Assembly: GCF_004114535.1 (NCBI RefSeq)
Contig: NZ_LBJC01000007.1
Span: 1-64,000 of the forward strand
Source of the DNA: Bradyrhizobium nanningense
GTDB lineage: Bacteria; Pseudomonadota; Alphaproteobacteria; Rhizobiales; Xanthobacteraceae
Reading direction: 5' to 3'
Length of the DNA stretch: 64,000 bases
Made by a program: the position numbers and the translations under genes. Under the pieces are notes generated by a model. That model was not told the DNA's origin. It was given only the letters and a program-made list of their open reading frames with translations, and searched no databases. How positions within the stretch are numbered: the first letter of the stretch is position 1; each line of letters starts with the position of its first letter. This document shows positions 54,404 to 62,742 of the stretch, piece by piece.

Positions 54404-56023
54404 ATGCCAAGACGGCTCGAAGGTGAGTTTGACTACATTGTCGTCGGAGCCGGCACGGCCGGCTGCATCGTCGCCAACCGGCTCTCGGCCGATTCCAGGA
54501 ATCGCGTCCTCGTCCTCGAAGCCGGCGGCGACGACAACTGGATCTGGTTCCACATCCCCGTGGGCTATCTCTTCGCGATCGGCAATCCGCGCTCGGATTG
54601 GATGTTCAAGACTGAGGCCGAGCCGGGGCTGAACGGCCGCTCGCTCGCCTATCCCCGCGGCAAGGTGATCGGAGGCTGCTCGGCGATCAACGCCATGATC
54701 TCGATGCGCGGGCAGGCTGCCGATTACGATCACTGGCGCCAGCTCGGCATGACCGGCTGGGGCTATGACGACGTGCTGCCGCTGTTCAGGAAGCTAGAGG
54801 ACCATTTCCTTGGCGCAAGCGAGCATCACGGCGCGGGCGGCGGCTGGCGTATCGAAGCGCCGCGGCTGTCCTGGGACATTCTCGATGCGGTTGGCGATGC
54901 CGCCGAGGAGATGGGCATCAAGCGCATCCCGGATTTCAACACCGGCGACAACGAAGGCACCAGCTATTTCCATGTCAACCAGAAGCGCGGCCGGCGCTGG
55001 TCCTCGGCGCGCGGCTTCCTCAAGCCCGCGCTCAACCGGGCGAACTTGCGGCTCGAGAAGCATGTGCTGGTCGACCGCCTCATCATCGAGCAGGGCCACG
55101 CCGTCGGCGTGCGCTTCATTCAGAACGGCGAGATGATCGAGGCACGCGCGAAACGCGAGGTGGTGCTCTCGGCCGGCTCGATCGGCTCGGTGCAGGTGCT
55201 GCATCGCTCCGGCATCGGGCCGGCCGACTGGTTGTCGCCACTCGGCATCGACATCGTCATGGACAAGCCGGGTGTAGGGCGCAATCTGCAGGACCATCTG
55301 CAACAGCGGGCGATTTACAAGGTCGAGGGCGTGCGCACGCTGAACGAGACCTATTACAATCTGTTCCGCCGCGGGTTGATGGGTCTCGACTACGCCTTCC
55401 GCCGCCGCGGCCCGCTGACCATGGCGCCGTCGCAGCTCGGTATCTTCACGCGCTCCGATGCGACGCGCGCACGCGCCAACATCCAGTTCCATGTGCAGCC
55501 GCTATCGCTCGACAAGTTCGGCGATCCCCTGCACCGCTTCCCCGCTATCACCGTCAGCGCCTGCAATCTCCAGCCGACAGCGCGCGGCATCGTGCGGCTG
55601 CGCTCGGCGAGCCCGGACGAGAAACCGATCATCGCGCCGAATTATCTGTCGACCGACGACGACCGTCAGGTCGCCGCCGACGCCATCCGCACCACCCGCC
55701 GCCTGATGCAGCAGAAGGCGCTCGCCAAATATCGCCCGAGCGAATATCTGCCCGGTCCCACCGTCGGCGACGACGATGCCTCGCTCGCAAAAGCCGCCGG
55801 CGATATCGGCACCACCATCTTCCATCCCGTCGGCACGGCGAAGATGGGCGCGGTGAGCGATCCGATGGCCGTGGTCGACGAGCGCCTGCGCTTCTACGGC
55901 CTCGAAGGCCTGCGCATTGTCGATGCCTCGATCATGCCGACCATCACCTCGGGCAATACCAACACACCGACCGCGATGATCGCCGAGAAGGGCGCGACGA
56001 TGATTTTGGAGGATGCGAAGTAG
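54404..56023 (+). CDS. GMC-family FAD oxidoreductase (choline dehydrogenase-like)
   Basis: This 539-residue flavoprotein oxidises an alcohol. The N-terminal FAD-binding motif is DYIVVGAGTAGCIVANRLS, followed by YPRGKVIGGCSAINAMI (GMC signature 1) and VLSAGSIGSVQVL (signature 2). The C-terminal active-site region is GTTIFHPVGTAKMG and the family end motif VDASIMPTITSGNTNTPTAMIAEKGA. It has no signal peptide. The likely substrate class is a small alcohol, such as choline or polyethylene-glycol-type compounds. GGTGGGAG precedes the ATG. Confidence 0.94.
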   Translation: MPRRLEGEFDYIVVGAGTAGCIVANRLSADSRNRVLVLEAGGDDNWIWFHIPVGYLFAIGNPRSDWMFKTEAEPGLNGRSLAYPRGKVIGGCSAINAMISMRGQAADYDHWRQLGMTGWGYDDVLPLFRKLEDHFLGASEHHGAGGGWRIEAPRLSWDILDAVGDAAEEMGIKRIPDFNTGDNEGTSYFHVNQKRGRRWSSARGFLKPALNRANLRLEKHVLVDRLIIEQGHAVGVRFIQNGEMIEARAKREVVLSAGSIGSVQVLHRSGIGPADWLSPLGIDIVMDKPGVGRNLQDHLQQRAIYKVEGVRTLNETYYNLFRRGLMGLDYAFRRRGPLTMAPSQLGIFTRSDATRARANIQFHVQPLSLDKFGDPLHRFPAITVSACNLQPTARGIVRLRSASPDEKPIIAPNYLSTDDDRQVAADAIRTTRRLMQQKALAKYRPSEYLPGPTVGDDDASLAKAAGDIGTTIFHPVGTAKMGAVSDPMAVVDERLRFYGLEGLRIVDASIMPTITSGNTNTPTAMIAEKGATMILEDAK

Positions 56024-56035
56024 CGTCCCGCCATC

Positions 56036-56917
56036 ATGACCAGCCCACACCGCTTTTCCATCGGCCCCGCCGGCGCAGAGATCGCCATGTTGCAACGGGG
56101 CGAGCGCGGCAAGCCGCCCGCCCTGCTCGTGCACGGCACAGGCTTCGTCGCCGACGTCTGGGACGAGGTCGCGCGCGAGCTTGCATCGACCTATACCGTC
56201 TATGCGCTCGACCGCCGCGGCCATGGCGCGAGCCACAAACCCGGCGCCTATCATTTCTTGGACTTTGCCGAGGACATCTGCCGGGTGATCGACGCGCTCG
56301 ATCTGCGCGACGTCTACGGCATCGGCCACAGTGCCGGCGCGACCGACCTTCTGCTCGCGGCAAAACTTGCGCCCGGGCGTTTCACGCGGCTGTTCGTGAT
56401 GGAGCCGACCGCGATGGACCCGCGCGCGGCGCGCTCTGGCGGATTGGGCGATGACTCCCTATCGCAAATACAGCGCACGCTGCGCCGGCGCGCCGAGTTC
56501 GACAGTGCTGATGCCGTCTTCGAACGCTATCGCACGGCGCCGACGTTTGCGGATTGGACCGAGACCTCGCTTCGGGCCTATGTTCGCCACGGCTTTGTGC
56601 CGCTGGAGAATGGCCGGGTCCGGCTCTGCTGCACGCCCGAGATCGAGTCGGCGATGCTGCGTCCGATCTACGAGGCGATGACGCAGGTCTACGTTGGGGA
56701 TGTCCGCGGCAATCCGTTCGGCTCGCTCGCCGAGATCGACTGCCCGGTGCGCGTCGCGACCGCCGCGAAGTCCGGGCCGATCTACTGCGAGATGGCGCGA
56801 CGCGCGGTGTCGCTGATTCCGCAAGTCAGCACGCTGGTCTTTGAAAGCGCCGGGCATTGCGTGGCGCAGGAGGTGCCGGCGGCCGTGGTGGAAGCGGCGC
56901 GGGAGTTCGCAAAGTAG
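56036..56917 (+). CDS. Alpha/beta hydrolase
   Basis: This 293-residue protein has the nucleophile elbow GIGHSAGATDLLL (Ser in GHSAG), the oxyanion motif LLVHGTGFVADVW, LDRRGHGASHKPG, and a C-terminal His in SAGHCVAQEVP. It is a cytoplasmic esterase, lactonase or similar hydrolase of undefined substrate. It starts 12 bases after the GMC oxidoreductase gene, so the two are probably in one operon and may act on the same compound. Confidence 0.9.
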   Translation: MTSPHRFSIGPAGAEIAMLQRGERGKPPALLVHGTGFVADVWDEVARELASTYTVYALDRRGHGASHKPGAYHFLDFAEDICRVIDALDLRDVYGIGHSAGATDLLLAAKLAPGRFTRLFVMEPTAMDPRAARSGGLGDDSLSQIQRTLRRRAEFDSADAVFERYRTAPTFADWTETSLRAYVRHGFVPLENGRVRLCCTPEIESAMLRPIYEAMTQVYVGDVRGNPFGSLAEIDCPVRVATAAKSGPIYCEMARRAVSLIPQVSTLVFESAGHCVAQEVPAAVVEAAREFAK

Positions 56918-56922
56918 GTCTC

Positions 56923-57052
56923 GTGCCCCGGACGCGTTGCAGCGTGCAAGGCTGCTGCGCCGAGCCGGGGCCCAACTCACCGCATGCTGCGCGGCCTTCT
57001 GGGTCCCGGCTCTGCGTCGCACCGCCAAGAGGCGCTGCGCCGCGTCCGGGAC
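56923..57052. repeat. Dispersed palindromic repeat, GTGCCCCGGACGC family, copy 2
   Basis: It shares with the copy at 4578-4703 the start GTGCCCCGGACGC, the inner GGGTCCCGGCTCTGCG and the end GCGTCCGGGAC. It fills most of the 237-base gap before the metallophosphoesterase gene. Confidence 0.75.
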
Positions 57053-57154
57053 ACGCTCCCTCCTCACGAAATCGTCATCTCCCCCGGGAATAAGTCCCCC
57101 GCACCCCCGATCACCTCCCCGAAAGCCCAATTCCGGGCGAAGTGGAGACGTGCG

Positions 57155-58099
57155 ATGAGCGGACACGATCACGGGGACGACGGCGTCAGCCGCCGCAAGG
57201 TGCTGGAATGCATGACCTGGGCCGGCACCGGGGTGCTCTGGACTGTCACGGGCGGCGTGCCGCGCTCGCTCGGCATCATCGATTCCGCGCAAGCTGCGAC
57301 CGCGGCCGCGCCGGGCATGACCTTCCTCCAGATCAGCGACAGCCATGTCGGCTTCGACAAGCCGGCCAATCCCAACGCGCTCGGCACGCTTGAGGAAGCT
57401 GTCAACAAGATCAACGCCATGCCGGCCAAACCGTCCTTCATGATCCATACCGGTGACATCACCCATCTGTCCAAGGCCAGCGAGTTTGACAATGCCGATC
57501 GCATCATCTCGCAGACCAAGCTCGATGTGCATTACGTGCCCGGCGAGCACGACTTCATCGACGAGGAGGTGAAGCTCTATCGCGAGCGATACGGCCGCGG
57601 CACCAAGGGCCACGGCTGGTATTCGTTCGACGCCGGTGGCGTGCACTTCATCGGCCTCGTCAATGTGGTCGACCTCAAGGCCGGCGGCCTCGGCAATCTC
57701 GGCGCCGAGCAGCTCGCCTGGCTCGAGGACGATCTGCGCGGCAAGTCGAAATCGACGCCGATCGTGCTGTTCGCGCACATCCCGCTCTGGACCGTCTATC
57801 CGCAATGGGGTTGGGGCACCGAGGACGGCGGCCGCGCGCTTGAACACGTGAAAGGCTTCGGCTCGGTCACCGTCCTGAACGGCCACATCCACCAGGTGAT
57901 GCAGAAGGTCGAGGGCAACGTCACCTTCCACACCGCGCGCTCGACCGCCTTCCCGCAACCCGCGCCGGGGGCCGCCCCCTCGCCCGGTCCGATGAAGGTC
58001 GAGGACGCAAAGCTCCGCGGCATGCTCGGCGTTGCCAGCGTCAGCTTCAAGCAGAACGAGCAGCGGCTCGCGATCATCGACACGCCGCTCCAGGGCTAA
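57155..58099 (+). CDS. Tat-exported metallophosphoesterase
   Basis: This 314-residue calcineurin-like phosphoesterase has a twin-arginine signal (SRRKVLECMTWAGTGVLW). The metal-site motifs are DSHVGFD (in LQISDSHVGF), GDITH, GEHDF (in VPGEHDF), AHIPL and GHIHQ. Most dimetal ligand positions are filled; GEHDF replaces the usual G-N-H-D. A periplasmic location is expected. It is the first gene of an operon with a cupredoxin, a sigma factor and an anti-sigma factor. Confidence 0.9.
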   Translation: MSGHDHGDDGVSRRKVLECMTWAGTGVLWTVTGGVPRSLGIIDSAQAATAAAPGMTFLQISDSHVGFDKPANPNALGTLEEAVNKINAMPAKPSFMIHTGDITHLSKASEFDNADRIISQTKLDVHYVPGEHDFIDEEVKLYRERYGRGTKGHGWYSFDAGGVHFIGLVNVVDLKAGGLGNLGAEQLAWLEDDLRGKSKSTPIVLFAHIPLWTVYPQWGWGTEDGGRALEHVKGFGSVTVLNGHIHQVMQKVEGNVTFHTARSTAFPQPAPGAAPSPGPMKVEDAKLRGMLGVASVSFKQNEQRLAIIDTPLQG

Positions 58100-58113
58100 G
58101 GTGGAAGCTGACC

Positions 58114-58449
58114 ATGAAGACTCTCAACCGCCGCGACTTCGGTGTCGATCTCGGCCTCGCCTTGGCTGCGGCCATCCTGCTGCCCGCGACAAAAGCCCGT
58201 GCCGACGACCTGGAGATCCATATCGACAATTTCGTCTTCCAGCCGGCCGAGCTCAATATCAAGGTCGGCACCACCGTGACCTGGACCAACCGGGACGACA
58301 TCCCGCACACCGTGGTATCGGCCGGCAAGTTCCGGTCCAAGACCCTGGATACCGACGACAAGTTCTCGTTCACCTTCACCAATGCGGGCGACTACAAGTA
58401 TTTTTGTTCGTTGCACCCGCACATGACGGGGATGATCAAGGTTGAGTAA
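58114..58449 (+). CDS. Tat-exported cupredoxin
   Basis: This 111-residue blue-copper-type protein has a twin-arginine signal (NRRDFGVDLGLALAAAIL). The plastocyanin/azurin fold is clear: FVFQPAELNIKVGTTVTWTNRDDIPHTVV and YKYFCSLHPHMTGMIKV. The copper ligands His (IPHTVV), Cys (FCSLHPHM), His and Met are all present. It should carry electrons or bind copper in the periplasm. It is 14 bases after the phosphoesterase gene. Confidence 0.92.
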   Translation: MKTLNRRDFGVDLGLALAAAILLPATKARADDLEIHIDNFVFQPAELNIKVGTTVTWTNRDDIPHTVVSAGKFRSKTLDTDDKFSFTFTNAGDYKYFCSLHPHMTGMIKVE

Positions 58450-58591
58450 CGTCTCCAACCAAGGCATCAACGTCTTGCCCGGCCGGTGGTCCCACGCCGG
58501 CCGGGCTCGTCTGCCTTCGGTCACGCACCCCGGCAAGACGAACAGGGACGAAACGAAGCCACAAGCAGAACAAGAGGCAAAGCGAGGAGCG

Positions 58592-59140
58592 ATGCCCGCC
58601 AACGACGATTTGCAGAAGGCGCAACGCTTCCGTGAGGCGGCGCTGCCCTATCTCGACGACGTCTACACGCTCGCGCGCTATCTGCTGCGCGATGCCTCCG
58701 ATGCGGAAGATGCGGTGCAGGAGTGCTATCTGCGCGCGCTGAAGCACTTTGACAGCTATCGCGGACCGGCCATGAAGCCCTGGCTGTTCGCGATCCTGCG
58801 CAACGTCTGCAACGCCGAATATGCGCGGCGCGCGCATCGGCCCAGCGCGATCGAGGATACGCCCGGCGCCGCCGATCGGACGCCGATCTGGCAGGAGAGT
58901 GAGGCAAGCCCGGAGACCGAGGTGCTGCGCAGCCGCGATGCCGGCGCCATCCGCAAGCTGATCGACGCGCTCGCCGAGCCGTTCAAGGAAACCTTCGTGC
59001 TGCGCGAGATCAACAACCTGTCCTATCGTGAAATCGCCGACGCCGTCGGCGCCCCCGTCGGCACCGTGATGTCCCGCCTCGCCCGCGCGCGCGCCATGCT
59101 GCGCGCAGCCTGGACGGCGGAAGAGGAGCAAGCGAAATGA
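58592..59140 (+). CDS. ECF-family RNA polymerase sigma factor
   Basis: This 182-residue sigma factor has region 2 (YTLARYLLRDASDAEDAVQECYLRALKHF, then KPWLFAILRNVCNAEYARR) and region 4 (LAEPFKETFVLREINNLSYREIADAVGAPVGTVMSRLARARAML). CGAGGAGCG precedes the ATG. It is coupled to an anti-sigma gene (ATGA overlap) and follows the phosphoesterase/cupredoxin pair, which are probably its targets or partners. Confidence 0.93.
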   Translation: MPANDDLQKAQRFREAALPYLDDVYTLARYLLRDASDAEDAVQECYLRALKHFDSYRGPAMKPWLFAILRNVCNAEYARRAHRPSAIEDTPGAADRTPIWQESEASPETEVLRSRDAGAIRKLIDALAEPFKETFVLREINNLSYREIADAVGAPVGTVMSRLARARAMLRAAWTAEEEQAK

Positions 59141-59901
59141 CCTGCAACGAAGCAAGGATCCTGCTTCACGCGCTGCTCGACAACGAGCTCGATGCCGGCC
59201 ACGCGCGCGAAGTCGAAGCCCATATCGCCGGCTGCCCCGACTGCGCCGCGGAGTTCGCCGCGCAGCGCGAAATGCAGCGCGTACTTGCCGACACCGATCT
59301 GCGCTACACCGCGCCGGCAAGCCTGCGCACGCGGATCGAGGCCTCGCTGCCGAAGCCGCAGCCCCAGCCGACCCGCCGCTCGGTGCTGCGTGGCTTTGCG
59401 ATGGGCTCGGCGGTCTCCGCGCTCGCCGCAACGGGCGTCGTCGCATTGGTGCTGCGCCAGGACGACCAGCAGCGCATCCTGTCGGAGGTGGTCTCCGCGC
59501 ATCTGCGCTCGCTCCAGGCCGGTCATCTCATCGACGTGGTCTCCACCGACCAGCACACGGTCAAGCCGTGGTTCAACGGCAAGCTTGACGTCGCCCCGCC
59601 CGTGATCGACCTGACCGCGCAGGGTTTTACGCTGGTCGGCGGCCGGCTCGACTATGTCGACGCCCGCGCCATCGGCGCGGTCGTCTACAAGCGCCGGCAG
59701 CACGTGGTCAATCTGTTCGTGTCGCAGACATCGAACGCGGAATACCGCGCGCCCAAGACCGAGACCATGCAAGGCTTCAACTGCCGTCGCTGGGGCAATC
59801 GAGGCCTGAACTTCTGGGCCGTCAGCGATATCGGCGCCGACGAGCTCGCCGAGTTCGTCGACAAGTTCGAGGCGGCGATGAAGGCGAATGTGGAGGGGTA
59901 G
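59137..59901 (+). CDS. Membrane anti-sigma factor with zinc-binding ZAS motif
   Basis: This 254-residue protein has a cytoplasmic ZAS zinc finger (HAREVEAHIAGCPDCAAEF, H-x3-C-x2-C pattern). One membrane segment lies at about residues 88-106 (LRGFAMGSAVSALAATGVVALVLR) and a periplasmic domain after it. The periplasmic part (VKPWFNGKLDVAPPVIDL, GGRLDYVDARAIGAVVYKRR) is the domain typical of RsrA/ChrR-like or transmembrane anti-sigma proteins. It probably represses the adjacent ECF sigma until an envelope signal arrives. Confidence 0.92.
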   Translation: MTCNEARILLHALLDNELDAGHAREVEAHIAGCPDCAAEFAAQREMQRVLADTDLRYTAPASLRTRIEASLPKPQPQPTRRSVLRGFAMGSAVSALAATGVVALVLRQDDQQRILSEVVSAHLRSLQAGHLIDVVSTDQHTVKPWFNGKLDVAPPVIDLTAQGFTLVGGRLDYVDARAIGAVVYKRRQHVVNLFVSQTSNAEYRAPKTETMQGFNCRRWGNRGLNFWAVSDIGADELAEFVDKFEAAMKANVEG

Positions 59902-59913
59902 CCTCTGGAGAAT

Positions 59914-59930
59914 GTATCATACACTGATAC
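59914..59930. promoter_or_regulatory. HigA operator 1
   Basis: GTATCA (59914-59919) and TGATAC (59925-59930) form inverted arms with a five-base centre, upstream of the higB pseudogene. The spacing to operator 2 is 30 bases, about three helical turns. Confidence 0.6.
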
Positions 59931-59942
59931 GAACGCTGCAAA

Positions 59943-59961
59943 TGTATCAAACAATGATACA
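59943..59961. promoter_or_regulatory. HigA operator 2
   Basis: TGTATCA (59943-59949) and TGATACA (59955-59961) are perfect 7-bp inverted arms with a five-base centre. The arms match operator 1 and lie just upstream of the higB remnant start at 59970. Confidence 0.65.
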
Positions 59962-59969
59962 CTGCTTGA

Positions 59970-60248
59970 GTGATCAGGACGTTTCGGGATAGAGTACTGA
60001 AGCGGTCTTTAGCGGCGACAGTCCCAAGGGCTTCCCGGCCGACTTGGTAAGGTTGCACGCCGGAAATTGCGCTATCTTCACGCTGCAGGTGAACTCAGTG
60101 ACTTAAGGGCGCCGCCAGGTAACCGCCTCGAGGCGCTCATGGCTGATCGCAGGGACAGCATTCGATCAGAATCAACGACCAGTTCCGGGTGTGCTTCGTC
60201 TGGACGGCAGACGGTCCAGCTGAGGTCGAGATCGTGGACCATCATTAG
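59970..60248 (+). pseudogene. higB: Decayed HigB toxin gene
   Basis: Translation in three frames gives consecutive pieces of a HigB toxin: VIRTFRDRV from GTG 59970; then EAVFSGDSPKGFPADLV in another frame; then RRKLRYLHAAGELSDLRAPP; then GQHSIRINDQFRVCFVWTAD and VEIVDHH in the last. Three frameshifts join these (near 59997, 60048 and 60150), so no full toxin can be made. It precedes intact higA in the normal HigBA order. Confidence 0.85.
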
Positions 60249-60260
60249 GAGAGCACGACG

Positions 60261-60566
60261 ATGGCCAAGAAGCTCAAGCCCATGCACCCTGGCGAGGTCC
60301 TGCGGGAAGAATTTCTCATCCCGCTGGATATGTCCGCCGGCGCACTCGCCAAGACATGCGGCCTACCACGCACGCGGATCGAGCGGATTGCGAGTGAGCA
60401 GACCGGAATCACTGCCGACACTGCACTTCGTCTCGCCAAGGCGCTCGGCACGACCGCCGAGCTTTGGCTCAATCTTCAGAACGATTACGACATCCAGATC
60501 GCCAGACGCGATCTCGGCAAGGCGCTCGACCGCATCGAGACCGTAAACAAGCCTAGGGTGGCCTGA
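60261..60566 (+). CDS. higA: HigA-type antitoxin (XRE-family HTH)
   Basis: This 101-residue HTH protein has the VapI/HigA signature: MHPGEVLREEFLIPLDMSAGALAKTCGLPRTRIERIASEQTGITADTALRLAKALGTTAELWLNLQNDYD. AGGAGA precedes the ATG. It looks intact, although its toxin gene is broken. It could still bind the two palindromic operators upstream and regulate them, or guard against other HigB toxins. Confidence 0.9.
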   Translation: MAKKLKPMHPGEVLREEFLIPLDMSAGALAKTCGLPRTRIERIASEQTGITADTALRLAKALGTTAELWLNLQNDYDIQIARRDLGKALDRIETVNKPRVA

Positions 60567-60576
60567 GCGATCGGCC

Positions 60577-61968
60577 TTACGCCGACCTTCGCACCGCGTT
60601 GTCGACCAGCGTCTTGCCGAGCGACCAGATCGCGCCGGGGACCTTGTGGCTGCCGGCGATGACGTCGTCGAACGCCTTCTCGATCCAGCTGCAGTCTTCC
60701 TCGGTGATGGTGAGCGGCGGCAGCAGCTTGATGGTGTGGCTGCCGTGGCCGGCGACTTGGGTCAGGATCTTGTGATCCTTGAACAACGGCACGGTGATGA
60801 GCTGGCAGAACAAGCCCTTGTTGGCGGCCTCCAGCACGTTCCAGGAGGCGCGCAGGCGCAGCGATTTCGGCGGGCCGAACTCGACGCCGATCATCAGGCC
60901 CTTGCCGCGGACTTCCTTCATCAGCTCGTAGCCGGGCACCATCCGCGTCAGCGCGAGGCGCAGCTCGGCGCCGCGCTTGGCGGCGGACTCGATCAGCTTC
61001 TCGGACTCCATGACATCAAGCGTGGCGATGCCGGCGGCCATCGCGAGATCGTTCTTGGAGAAGGTGGAGCCGTGCACCACGGCGCGGTCCATCTGGTTGA
61101 AGATCTTGTCGAAGATGCTCTTGCGCGTCAGCACAGCGCCGACTGGTACGTGGCCGCCGGACAACGACTTCGACAGCAGCACCATGTCGGGCTCGACGTT
61201 CCAGTGCTCGACCGCGAGGAAGCGGCCGGTGCGGCCCATGCCGGTCTGGATCTCGTCGGCGACGAACAGCGTACCGTATTTCTTGCAGAGCGCGGCCGCG
61301 CCGGGCAGGAACTCGTCGGTGGGCATGTTGACGCCCTTGCCCTGGATCGGTTCGACGACGAAGGCCGCGACCTCGCGCGAGGCCAGCGCCTTTTCCAGCG
61401 CGGCCAGATCGTTGAACGGGATCGGGGTGCAGCCGGGCAGCAGCGGCTCGAAGCCGGTGCGGAAATTCGAATCACCGGTCAGCGACAGCGCGCCATAGGT
61501 CAGGCCGTGATAGCCATGGGCGCAATAGACGATGCCGGGACGCCCCGTCGCGCCGCGCGCGAATTTGATGGCAGCTTCGACGCATTCGGCGCCGGAATTG
61601 GCGAAGAACGCCTTGTCGAGATAGGGGACGTATTTCAGAAGCCGCTCGGCCAGCACGCCGGCGAGCACCGAGACGTCGAACTGGACGAGATTGGGCAGGT
61701 CGGCATCGAGCACGCTCTTGAGCGCATCGCGCATGACCGGATGATTGCGTCCGATCGCAAACACGCCAAAGCCGGACAACAGGTCGAGGTAGCGCGCGCC
61801 GTCGCGATCGTAGAGATACTGCCCCTGCCCCTTCTGGAAGCCGACATCGTAGCCGATGGTCTTGAGGACCCGAACGAACTGCTCGTTCAGATACCGATTA
61901 TGCAGGGTGCTGCGCTGGGCCTGACGGTCCGCGAATAGCTGAGACATGTCTGGATTTGGGCTGTGCAT
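60577..61968 (-). CDS. hpnO: Hopanoid biosynthesis aminotransferase HpnO
   Basis: This 463-residue class III PLP aminotransferase has KAFFANSGAECVEAAIKFAR, VVEPIQGKGVNMP, FVADEIQTGMGRTG and the PLP lysine in LLSKSLSGGHVPVG. It closely resembles HpnO, which makes aminobacteriohopanetriol from the aldehyde precursor. It lies close to hpnN (cut by the window edge), which supports a hopanoid role. I chose ATG at 61968; MSQLFADRQ at 61947 is an alternative. Confidence 0.88.
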   Translation of the reverse strand: MHSPNPDMSQLFADRQAQRSTLHNRYLNEQFVRVLKTIGYDVGFQKGQGQYLYDRDGARYLDLLSGFGVFAIGRNHPVMRDALKSVLDADLPNLVQFDVSVLAGVLAERLLKYVPYLDKAFFANSGAECVEAAIKFARGATGRPGIVYCAHGYHGLTYGALSLTGDSNFRTGFEPLLPGCTPIPFNDLAALEKALASREVAAFVVEPIQGKGVNMPTDEFLPGAAALCKKYGTLFVADEIQTGMGRTGRFLAVEHWNVEPDMVLLSKSLSGGHVPVGAVLTRKSIFDKIFNQMDRAVVHGSTFSKNDLAMAAGIATLDVMESEKLIESAAKRGAELRLALTRMVPGYELMKEVRGKGLMIGVEFGPPKSLRLRASWNVLEAANKGLFCQLITVPLFKDHKILTQVAGHGSHTIKLLPPLTITEEDCSWIEKAFDDVIAGSHKVPGAIWSLGKTLVDNAVRRSA

Positions 61969-62109
61969 CCGTTACATACTTCGGTTGAGGGTCGTCTCGT
62001 CAACTGAAAAGGGACCGTTACTGAAAACGGTCTGTGCGGCCTTTTGCCCTTTTTCGGACCATCTTCGCAAGCACAGCTTTAGACCATGTTGCACTGCCGA
62101 GGAACTATC

Positions 62110-62742
62110 ATGCGTTTGGCCCTTTACACCGGACTAATACTGGCTGGCGGTTACACCTGCCTGACCCCGGCCCTCGCCGCCGACCCCACCGGCGATTGGC
62201 GGGTCGCCGATGGCGTCGCCAACATCCGCGTCGCCCAATGCAATGGCAGCATGTGGGGTGCCGTTGCCTGGGAAAAGAAGCCCGGCGGGCGCGACGAGAA
62301 CAATCCGGATGTCTCGAAAAAGAACAGGCCGACGCTGGGCATGGTGACGCTGATCGACATGAAGAAGACGTCAGGCGCCGATCAGTGGGAGGGCCAAGTC
62401 TACAACGCCCAGGACGGCCAGATCTATAGCGCGACCATCACGCCCTCGGGTACCGACCAACTCGAAATCAAGGGCTGCGTGATGGGCTTCCTCTGCGGTG
62501 GCGAGACCTGGACCCGGGTTGGCCCGCCGATCCCCTTGAGCACCGCCAACGCCATGGCCAAGGGCGCGCCGAAGCCCGCCGGCGCGGCGCCCAAAGCCGC
62601 AAGCACGACGATTGCCGCCGCACCCGCGCCTGCTCCGGCAGCCCCGAAGGCCGCCGGCGCAGCCAAACCCGCTCAGAAGGGCGCCGCCGATCCGGTCGGC
62701 GACATCTGCCTACTCCCTGAGATTGCGGGGTTTGCCCATTAG
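62110..62742 (+). CDS. DUF2147 domain secreted protein
   Basis: This 210-residue protein has a signal peptide (LALYTGLILAGGYTCLTPALA, cleavage after ALAA). The DUF2147 domain follows (DPTGDWRVADGVANIRVAQCNGSMWGAVAWEKK, EGQVYNAQDGQIYSATITP). The C-terminus is an Ala/Pro-rich linker (APAPAPAAPKAAGAAKP). The gene is often found beside hopanoid genes in Bradyrhizobium relatives. GAGGAA precedes the ATG. Its end overlaps the convergent hpnN by 33 bases. Confidence 0.85.
   Translation: MRLALYTGLILAGGYTCLTPALAADPTGDWRVADGVANIRVAQCNGSMWGAVAWEKKPGGRDENNPDVSKKNRPTLGMVTLIDMKKTSGADQWEGQVYNAQDGQIYSATITPSGTDQLEIKGCVMGFLCGGETWTRVGPPIPLSTANAMAKGAPKPAGAAPKAASTTIAAAPAPAPAAPKAAGAAKPAQKGAADPVGDICLLPEIAGFAH

Noticed and set aside
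57085..57100. GGGAATAAG sequence before the metallophosphoesterase gene as an ECF promoter
   Set aside because: A second promoter box at a proper distance was not found, so I cannot support it.
62013..62032. Small hairpin GACCGTT/AACGGTC between hpnO and the DUF2147 gene
   Set aside because: The stem is short and lies between divergent genes where no terminator is expected; it could be chance.
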